Shown: positions 10,001 through 64,000 of the stretch, piece after piece | How positions within the stretch are numbered: position 1 is the first letter of the stretch | Layout of the letters: the number at the start of each line of letters is the position of its first letter | NCBI RefSeq assembly: GCF_040954835.1 | Contig: NC_090723.1 | Coordinates: forward strand, 9,496,001-9,560,000 | From: Lepisosteus oculatus | Lineage: Eukaryota; Chordata; Actinopteri; Semionotiformes; Lepisosteidae | Length of the DNA: 64,000 nucleotides | Direction of reading: 5' to 3' | Translations under genes and position numbers: made by a program | Notes under the pieces: model-generated | What the model saw: the letters and a program-made list of their open reading frames with translations, nothing else | Told to the model about the DNA's origin: nothing | Databases searched by the model: none

Positions 10001-13000
10001 TAATTAAAGTTTCTAAACAAAACTAAATTTTATTGAGGCATCTTAAAAAAAAACGAGTGAGATGAACAGTTCTTAAACATGATTTGTTAAGATCATAGAT
10101 ACATGTTACATTTCACACCATATTGGTGGGGAAAAAAAAGGTACTTACCTGCAATCATGTGTGTAGATATTGTGGTGTACGTTTTGTAAAACATGATGGT
10201 GGAATTCAGTTCACAAAGGGAAAAACATGCAAAAGCAGGGTCTTAATTGCAAATGAGTGGGAGATGTTCAGATGGAAAAACTGAGCACCTGTGCCTACAT
10301 TCATTTCTTGAAAAGAGTAAACAGTTATAAAATGAAGTGGATCCAACTAGTCAATACATCCAGAGTGCCTGCAAAGTCAAGATGCCTCATGTTCACGAGA
10401 GACGCTTTATATAAGATCATTCTCTCCCATGATACACCAACTTGTTCACCCACACACACGCACACACTCAACACGCCTCCCCGTGCCTGTCGCCTCACTC
10501 TTCCTCTGCCTCTCAGTAGCTCACGCTCGGAAAAATAAGATCTCCGGTTCCGGTTCTGCAGACTTGGGGAGGATGTTTGAAGGGTTGGCGAAGAGCAGGA
10601 TATCGTTAGAATTCATGTTTTATAAATCCCCTCACGACCTCGGAACTTTTGACCAGCGTTGGCGTGTCGAAAACGTCCTGTGTAAGATTGTAAACCGTGA
10701 TAGATGGATATTCCTAATTATTTTCCTAATTCTTAAGGTAGGGTTCTAGGAATCAAGATCTAAACTCTGGATTTTGTGTTTCTGTCAATAAAGATTGATT
10801 GAACCCTCTCTGTCTCAGCAGCTCACCCATCCCCGGACGCAGGAGCAGAGGAAGCAGTCTGCAGACACACTTGTCGCCCGAGCCGATCAAGTGATGTTTC
10901 TCCTTACTGTCGGGAGGGGAACCTCATAACGAAAGCTTTTTCCGGGTGTGAGACTATGTAAATCGGTTCTGATGATTTCCCAAGCAGCTCTAAAAGCCAC
11001 AAACCAATTTTAGTTCCATACTTGTGGCTTCAATATAGCACGTGCATCGGTTTACAGAACGACACCTTCTTGCAGGACCTGACAGCATTGGCGTTTTAAA
11101 TTTTGCATTCGGGATTAATTAATCTGGATTAAGAGCAGCCTTTAACTGGGAAGATTATTTAATGTTCCTGTTGAGGCAGCAGTCAGGAGCTCACACACTG
11201 CTAATCTGGTTTGAAGGCTTGTCACTTAAATGGCTGGGCACTTTGGCATCTTTGAACTGCTTTGAAAAACACAAAGGATCACGCTGTAAAAGTCTGGCAA
11301 ACTGCCTTGCAAACAAACACACACAAATAAACAAAACATGACTGTTGAGAAATATATGGCAGACTGCTTACTATGTGCAGTTATGTACTCAGACAGAGAG
11401 ATGAGATAAGAGACGTCTGAACAAAATCAAAAGCTCTTTAAATCTGAAGCTCATGCTCCTTCATAGAACATTGATTGATGTAAAACGTCCTGACAAAAAC
11501 TGTTTGCTTGTAGGCAACCTGGATATTTCTTTTTCAGGTTAGGTGCAATTCAGAGGTCTTAAAGAGCTACTTAAAAGTCAGCTGTGTCCCTTGTTTGTTT
11601 CTACTGGTGACAGTGTCTTATTATTTCATACATGGTTGTATGATTAATGAGAGGTTTTGTGAAGGGGGAATGGATAATGAATTAAATCTGCAAGGACCAC
11701 ATCTTTTCTAAAGATGATCCTACACAAGTAACATGTTAGTAATTATAAGTTAAATCCCTTTTGTGCTGTGGTGTAATTCTGTCTATCACATCCACTGAAC
11801 TGTTATTCTGCAAGAAAATATATATTTTTCAGTCAGAAATTAAATGCACTGTCTGTTCAACATTAAAAATTAACCAGAAAATAGGTCTCTTTCAGACGTT
11901 TTTTTTTTCTGCGTGACCTTCAAGAATTTAAGATCAGACTTTACCAATAGTCAAGTGTTACCTTGAGAAATGAAAGAAACAGCTTTCTCCTGCAGTCAGT
12001 CTGCAGACACCTTACAAATGTGAAATTGTTTTCGTTCAGATAAGAATTTGAGAATCTATGTCAATTTCTCCTCAGGTGTGCCATATCTTCAAGACAGCTC
12101 CTTTTCATTTTGTTTAACGGTAACAGTGAAGATTTTTAAATGTGATTCTCGCAGCTGAAGACCTGAAGTACTGTACATAATACATTTATGCAAATACAAA
12201 TATTTGGTTTAATCTTCATTTACATGTATTAGATGAAGTACAGTCCACTGTCCTTAAAAAATAAAAGGAAGTGCCGAAGGTTTTTACTCATTTTAAAAAC
12301 ATCATGAAGCAAAGGAGCAGGAAGTTCCATCAGCATGTTCTACTGCAAACTATTGAACATGCACAGACCTGGGGGTGTGTTTTGGTTGTGCTGGGGCAAA
12401 TTGAATGCACATGTCAAGTGCTGCTTTGTCCAGTGGTTTTAATGGTAGTTTTGTGAGATCACATGTTTTGAAAATTGCCCATCAGCTAACCATGTTTATG
12501 GTTGTTGTTTTTTTTTGCAGACCAATACAATGTCTATAGTGATGGTGCTCTTCAGGCGACACTCAGCATGCCATCTGATTTCAGAGCTTTTATCCTTTTA
12601 GGTCCTTGCACTGAAGGGGGTAACCGGATTAAACCCAGGTTGTATGTGAAAAAAAACACCCTCTTCTGCTTCCCTGCCTGCGTGGCTTTCCGACCAAACA
12701 GACTGGGATCAGCTTCAGAAAATGTATCGGAAAAGAAACATTGCAGTCCGTCTCGTGGTTGCAATATCGCTGAAGGAGAGTGGACTGCAGGGAGCAGAGT
12801 GCCGACCGAATTCTCTTCTTTCTTTTTCATGCAATAATCCTGGGTCCGTTTGCTGTGAAACTTGGCCCGTGCAGAACTGGTTCTGAATTTCAGCCCAGGG
12901 CAGCTGCAGTGTGTCCCCCCAGCCCTCCACTGTCCCCCCCCCCCCCCCCCCAGTTTAGGGTTCAGCACAGCGAAGACCACAGCACGTATAAGAAAGCTCA

Positions 13001-14403
13001 ATTACCGATGCCGTGCTGCTTCTATCTTTCAAATACACCTCCATGTTAAAGACCTCCATGTGAAGCAGCCTTCTAACTTCATCCAGTCCCTGTTCACCAA
13101 AACACGTTACCATGGTGCCTAGAGCCTGGTGCACGCTAGGATGTTTTGTTCAAACATGAACACAGTTTGTCTCTGCAATCTCCCGCATGATGGGAGAGGG
13201 AGTAAGCATAATAAGCTCATTACTTCACACCATACTTTGGTTTTTATTTTTGAAAAGCCACGCCTTACTTCATACGACCTGCAGAGTGAGTGTGTGTGTG
13301 TGTGAAACAGAGGAAACGACCATCCTACATCTTAATGACAATAATTAGTCAGAACTAATTGTGTGTTTTAAACTTTCCCTAATTGTAGATTATGTCCCTT
13401 TGCACAGCCAGAGTGGATGAATGAGTGTGCAGAGGGGGCATCAGATACCACTGGCTTGGATGAATGGGTGTTGTTAAGGTCTAGTGATGTAATTCATGTA
13501 CATTTGCACAGTGCTGGTCTACCTTTGCGAAGGAATGTGTGCAGAGATGAACATGAGTCACGGACACCTGTCTTCATCCTCGACGAACAGATTCCAGGTG
13601 TATGACGCTGCATGAGGACGGTGTGCTCTGTTGGAAACGTGCTGCTCATCCTGTCTGGGAGCAGGGCAGGTCTGAGATCTTTTCCTGGACTTGGAGATCT
13701 TCCAGGGCTGAGGGCCGGGCGGTCAAGACGCTCCGGCTGTGTGTCCAAGCCCTTCCCTGTTCCAGCAGGGCCCTCTCCTCCACCGCGCTGAGCTCGCCTG
13801 TTCTGAACGGGATTAGACTTTTTCAGCTTCTCCCCAGTAGTAAGACGCACCTGAGGGACAATAAAATGTGCACACAGATCAACTGATACAGTCTGGGAGA
13901 GGCTTGGAAAGGCCCCGAGCAGAAATCAATTATTTATTTGTGCGGTTTTTGTCAAAGGGTGACTTTTAGCACTTTCCACCAGCCCTCCCACCCTCCTAAA
14001 CCAGTAGCTCTGTTTGCTTTTATAATTAAAAAAATGCGTGAAAGACAGCTTTGGTTAGCATGCTGTTTTTTTGAAAGGCCCGTGAGGCTGTGTGGTCAGC
14101 CAGGTAGCGTCCGTCCTGCGCGGACACTCTCCTCTCCGGCAGGGAACAGGAAGGGCCGACTGGAGCCAGCGAGTGACCTGGGGACGAGAGTCCAGCTCTG
14201 GCTGGGCTCTTCCAGACAGAGGCCTCTGGCCCCTGCCAGTCTCCCAGCCCGGGCCGCCAACAGGGCTGACGCAGCGGGTCTCTGTCCAGGTGGGCGCTGG
14301 TGTTATTCGGCTACTCTCCCACTGGGTCACCTTCATCTTTGACAAATGGGCACTGCATTTCTTTTTAAGCCTCTGTCTCCCTGCTTCACGGGAAGCCCTG
14401 AGG
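4040..14403. other. gip-igf2bp1 spacer, first part
   Basis: This gene-free spacer is mostly AT-rich. GC-richer patches occur at about 7560-7900 and 9120-9300. Homopolymers include a 14-G run at 8750-8763 and an 18-C run at 12934-12951. A retroelement-like tail, CAATAAAGATTGATTGA, lies near 10786. Short open frames show no recognisable protein or supported splice pattern. Confidence 0.5.
12934..12951. repeat. Poly(C) tract
   Basis: Eighteen consecutive C on the plus strand, near the middle of the spacer. Confidence 0.95.
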
Positions 14404-14700
14404 TTAATAATAATAATAACAACATCAATTTATTAACCCTCTGCAATTTCTTGCATTAGGAATTTGTCTTTTCACATACCCCAGCTTGCTCTCCCTGAGA
14501 CATACAGACAGGGAGAGAGAAGTTTGGGGTCAGAGCACAGGGTCAGCAATTATACAGCACCTGGAGCAGTTGGGGTTCAGGGCCTTGCTCAGGGGCCCAA
14601 CAGAGTTGGAGTCCTCTGGGGGCCACGGGATTTGAACTGGTAACCTTCCAGCCACAGGCACAGATCCTGAGCCACAGAGCCACCTCTCGGCTGAGGGTTC
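14404..14700 (-). mobile_element. tRNA-derived SINE, family A
   Basis: Read on the minus strand it has a tRNA-like head (GTGGCTCTGTGGCTCAGGATC, box-B-like GGTTACCAGTTCAAATCC), a body with GAGCAAGGCCCTGAACCCC, and a 3' end CTAATGCAAGAAATTGC with a TTATTATTA tail. The same layout occurs at 42950, 43523 and 57425, which defines a local repeat family. Confidence 0.85.
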
Positions 14701-15334
14701 AAGCCAGGGCAGGTGAAACCAGCATCAGTAAGAACGGCCTCATAGCGACAGAGGGGCTGTCTCCTGTCCAGGCTGCAGGAAGAGGGGTACCTGACAGCGC
14801 CCACTCTTCCATTCCTTCAGCAGGAAAAATGACGCGGATACAATGAGCACAAAACCGGTAAAGCTTTTCGCTGCAGGGGGGAGATCGTGTATTTCAATTA
14901 CACTACTTGTGTAGAACAGATCTTTTTCTGATTTGTTCTCATTTATAATGTAATGCAATTAGAAACAGAATATAAAAGACTGCAATATCGTTTGAGATGT
15001 TATTGGAAATATTTTTTTTCATGGCATAGATTTTTGCTTTGGCTAAGATGTGTTGATTTCAAACTGTAATTGATTTGCAAAAAATAAAAAGCCACTAAAC
15101 AAAGTATTACCATTTACATTCCCCCCCAAAGAAAGAAGTTTGGATTTGTGTGTATGTGCCAGTCTCGTTTATTCGCGCAGCTTAACTGCCCCTTAGTGTT
15201 TTAGGAAAACACAAGCATTTTAATCAAAAACTGTAAAATGCCCGCAGATAATTATTTTTAGATTATTTTATATCTCGGCTTGATTACAGCTCATAGGTTT
15301 AATTGACTGTCAAAAGAAGGCTGGACAACTACTG
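14701..15334. other. Spacer between two SINEs
   Basis: AT-rich sequence with no gene or repeat signal that I can recognise. Confidence 0.4.
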
Positions 15335-15545
15335 CAGAATAACTTTAATTTGATCTTTATTTAACCATATGAGCCAATCGAGAACAAATTCGCTTTTGCA
15401 ACAATGACCCGGAGATTTATTTATAGAGCACGGCGTTTACCGCCGCTATCTGAGCGAACTGTCTTGCTCAAAGTCACAGCAACAGCGGTCCACGTGGGAT
15501 ATGAACCCGCAACCCTCTAGTCCGGAGTCCAGAGGCTGGGGCCCC
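15335..15545 (-). mobile_element. tRNA-derived SINE, V-SINE-like
   Basis: On the minus strand it reads CTCTGGACTCCGGACTAGAGG, an anticodon-arm-like palindrome, then GGTTGCGGGTTCATATCCC (box B) and GACTTTGAGCAAGACAGTT. It ends near GGTTAAATAAAGATC. This is a different family from the 14404 element. Confidence 0.7.
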
Positions 15546-16299
15546 TATCTGTGACCCAGTAAATTTAATTCAATAAGAGAAAACTCGCTGCGATCTTGCA
15601 TCATGCAGCTGTCGCAGCCAGCTGAATCTGCCCACAACGCGTGTTACAAGTAACGAACAAGTACCCGTCTGGAATACAGAACTGTTGCAAGAAAAAAAAA
15701 AGACAACTCGGACGCGATACGTGTAACTCGATTTCCTCCGTGTGCGTGGAACGCCCCACGCCCCACCTCCACCTCGACCGAATTCACTTGAGCATTCCCG
15801 TTTCCCCTGACGTTGATTTTAGGGGGGTGGTCAGACTTTGTGTATATTTATTAAAGATCTCAGTCAGTAAGTGCATTGTGTGCGGGTTTTCGCGTGCTAA
15901 AAAGCAGCATGAGGGATCGATTTCAAAGGTTACAAAGAACTAACTTGTGAAAGACGATTTTGTATTTCGACTGGTCACAGTTTCACTACATTTAGGGTGG
16001 CCCATGAATTGCGTTTATTTTTCTGTGGGGATAACGCGTTACTCGAAGAACGGTGTTCTCTTTTACACCATATAGGTCTGGTAAATGTTTATTTAAAGGG
16101 GGTTGGGAGAAGAGATCCCAACGAAACGTGTTTGTTACAGAGCGCTACAGCCTTTCCGCTCCCGGCGGCAGCTACTGCGCTTGGAGGCCTAGTGCCTGGC
16201 AGCACCATTTTGAAACAAGAAACAGAAACCAGGGAGAGAGAGTCGTGCTGCTTGCCGTCCTGTCGTGGTTACACGATACACGCGGGCCTGCAACAGCTC
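15546..16299. other. Spacer before the igf2bp1 CpG island
   Basis: Unique-looking sequence with rising GC content towards 16300. No gene is seen. Confidence 0.4.
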
Positions 16300-16489
16300 A
16301 GTGGATGAGGAGGGCGGCGGCACGGGGGAGGGGGGGCGATTCGGCGCTGTGTTCGCGCGTGCTGCGGGGTGCGGGCGCCGCTTTCCGACTCGCGCTCTGC
16401 CCGTCTCCGGGTCTCCAGCCCCGCGTGTAGCCGACACTGGGGGGAGTGGGAGCGGCCCGCCCGCGCAGCGCGCCCCGACCCCCCTCCTC

Positions 16490-16508
16490 TTCTAGAACGC
16501 TTCTAGAA
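16490..16508. promoter_or_regulatory. Paired TTCTAGAA palindromes
   Basis: Two identical TTCTAGAA inverted repeats, at 16490-16497 and 16501-16508, separated by CGC. This resembles a heat-shock element, but the gap is one base too long for a canonical array. Confidence 0.3.
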
Positions 16509-17102
16509 TTCGTTTTGCGCCGCGCCTGCCCGGGACGGGCTCGCCAAGGCTCTGTGCCAACGAAATGGCCACCCTCTCGGCTTGGCGTTTCGCAAAACCA
16601 CCGCCCTTCTCGACGTTGTCTGCTGGGGAACCTCCCGGGCGGCCCGCCTTTATGGTCTATACCGCTCAGGCAGGGACACCAGGCTGACGGGATCACGGGG
16701 TCACAATTTACCCCCCAACCGCCTCGCTCGCCGACCTCCCCCCTGTAGATACAATAACCCCAGCGGCAGGGGGCTCGAGCTGGGTGTGCGTGTCCAAGCG
16801 ACCGAGAGGGCGATTAAATGATTCATTCTAGCGCTGATGAGCGCCCATCGCCATCGCTGGTGCCCCAAAGCGGGTGTGTCGAGCTGACCCGCGATGGCGC
16901 GGGGGGGTGTGCACACAGACACCCACTCGCCCGCCGGCGCGACCCCGCGCTCCCCCCTCCCCGTGCTCGCGCCCGCCTCCACAGACGGACACACACCGTG
17001 ACATGCGCGCGCCCTCGGCAACATCAGCGCAGAGCACGAAGGCCCGGGCTGTCTCGCGCACCCATCCGCGAGGGGCCGGCCCTCGCTCTCGTTACTCCGA
17101 GA

Positions 17103-17110
17103 CCACGTGG
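17103..17110. promoter_or_regulatory. igf2bp1: E-box in the igf2bp1 promoter
   Basis: CCACGTGG contains a canonical CACGTG. MYC is reported to activate mammalian IGF2BP1 through E-boxes, so this is a reasonable candidate site; it is not proven here. Confidence 0.4.
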
Positions 17111-17675
17111 TTTCCTCTTTGCAAACACACACACACACAAGAAGAAAAAAAAATTGAGGCAATTTTTTTTTTTCAGGTCGGGTTTTAGAGGCGGTGCCAC
17201 AGCTAGGCAGAAGGATCTGTGACGGTGCGGGGGTATAACTCGAGGTTTAGGGGCAGAGAGAGAGAGAGGAGCAATTTTTCCCCCCTGATCGCGCCATCGC
17301 ACTGTTACTATCGCTGCTGCCGCCGACAGCACCATCGCCGCCTGTGCAACAATCTTCTCCCCAGTCCAGTTCGCCGAGAGTGCGTGCGATTCACTTGGAG
17401 ATCCGCGGCGCCGCAGTCTCGACGTCTCCGCTTTCGCTCGGCGAATCCGAATTCGGCAGCTCCCGGTCGCGGCGACCCCACTTCGCCCACAACTTTTTTT
17501 TTCTCTCCCACCCATTCACCCCGATTTCTTTTTAATTTTAATTTCGAGGCGCCGTTTTATTTTCTCCTTCGTTCCGAGTAGCCACTCTCCCTCTTCGTCC
17601 TTCCGTTTTGTTTTGTTTTTTGGTTCCAATTTTAATTTCGGGTCCTTGGTTTTTTTTGTGGGTTTTTTTTTTTAA

Positions 17676-63306
<45,631 letters not shown>

Positions 63307-63823
63307 GCCGCCCGCGTGGACCGATCCGCGGGGAGGAGAGCAGCAGAGAGTGAGGAGCGCAGACCCAGCGGGAGACGGGAAGATGCATGTAACTAGAGAA
63401 ACCGAGCGAGAGAGGGAAAATACGAAAAACGGTGAAAAAAAAGGAAAACAAAATGATAGAAAACAGAGACCAGATGCCAGGCCAGTGAGAGTGACTGGAA
63501 ATGAATAGATGAGCGAAATGAGTACAAACAAGTTAGCGGTTAAGATGGGGAGAGGTTTGCTTGGCTGACCAGCGGAGTGAGGGAGTAGTTCTCCTGGCGC
63601 ACATGCGCGCGGAAAGAACGCAGCGCAGCTCCAGCTCGGGCTGAGCCAGGGCAGGGCTGGCAGGCCGTGCCAGACGAGCAGGGCAGTGCAGAGGCCGCAA
63701 ACAAAACACACAGGAAAAGAAATCAGGAAGGAAGCTCCTGCCTGCTGGAGTCTCCAGAATTAAAAGTAAAAAGCTATTGGTATTCATTTCCAGTCAGTCT
63801 TGTTATCAAGGGTGGTTTTTTAA

Positions 63824-63829
63824 AATAAA
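63824..63829 (+). terminator. igf2bp1: Candidate proximal poly(A) signal
   Basis: AATAAA within TTTTTTAAAATAAATTTTA, 518 bases after the stop codon. It could give a short 3' UTR isoform. Confidence 0.4.
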
Positions 63830-63894
63830 TTTTATATAAAGAGAGGAAACTTATGGAACGCAGTGGAGGGAGCAGGGCAGGCGTTACATCCCCG

Positions 63895-63914
63895 AGGTCA
63901 TAGGTCAGAGGTCA
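63895..63914 (+). promoter_or_regulatory. Triple AGGTCA direct repeat, DR1 spacing
   Basis: AGGTCA-T-AGGTCA-G-AGGTCA: three perfect half-sites, each one base apart. Confidence 0.5.
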
Positions 63915-64000
63915 CCGTGGCCTGGGTGCCCTCTGCCCGGTCCGGACCGTGTCACGTGACCAGTCCCTAGCGAATCAGAGACAGGGGGCATGGCCGTAGA

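Larger units (their letters stand above)
63307..64000 (+). other. igf2bp1: igf2bp1 3' UTR, runs off the window
   Basis: A purine-rich stretch follows the stop. An AATAAA lies at 63824-63829. Mammalian IGF2BP1 has a very long 3' UTR, so the main end may be beyond the window. The 253-codon minus-strand frame here is not supported as a gene. Confidence 0.75.

Overview
The window is nuclear DNA from a ray-finned fish. It has split genes with GT-AG introns, tRNA- and 5S-rRNA-derived SINEs, LINE tails, micro- and minisatellites and CpG islands, and no bacterial-style gene packing. The fish-type GIP peptide, the large intron 2 (about 35.6 kb) and the SINE families suggest a non-teleost such as a gar or bowfin; that placement is an inference.

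Two protein-coding genes can be read exon by exon, arranged head to head. On the minus strand at about 1.96-3.9 kb lies gip, which encodes the incretin precursor: a signal-peptide exon, a hormone exon and a C-terminal propeptide exon. The last coding exon is not securely located. A TATA box with GATA and TAAT motifs lies upstream. A roughly 30-bp minisatellite fills the first intron and a degenerate CA/GT tract fills the next. On the plus strand, igf2bp1 (IMP1/ZBP1, an mRNA-binding protein with two RRM and four KH domains) starts at 17736 and stops at 63306. All 15 coding exons are present, with intact splice sites and one open frame of 602 codons plus stop. The same neighbours, in the same orientation, are found in human 17q21 (SNF8-GIP-IGF2BP1), which supports both calls.

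Layout: 0-1.9 kb, LINE 3' end and another interspersed repeat; 1.96-4.0 kb, gip; 4-16.3 kb, gene-free spacer with two SINEs near its right end; 16.3-17.7 kb, CpG-rich igf2bp1 promoter and 5' leader; 17.7-19.4 kb, exons 1 and 2 (RRM1); 19.4-55.0 kb, intron 2, with a second CpG island at 36.6-37.7 kb, DR1 nuclear-receptor motifs, a 54-bp perfect inverted repeat, minisatellites and SINEs; 55.0-63.3 kb, exons 3-15 (RRM2, KH1-KH4); 63.3-64.0 kb, start of the 3' UTR.

The most interesting structures beyond the genes are the dimeric minisatellite in gip intron 1, whose units each carry a splice-donor-like sequence; three CTCF-like motifs in one orientation in the igf2bp1 3' half, one of them inside a 5S-derived SINE; several DR1 elements in distal intron 2 and a triple DR1 after the gene; and the intron-2 CpG island, a candidate second promoter. 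I saw no clear sign of a wholly new molecular system. All motif and domain calls are by eye.
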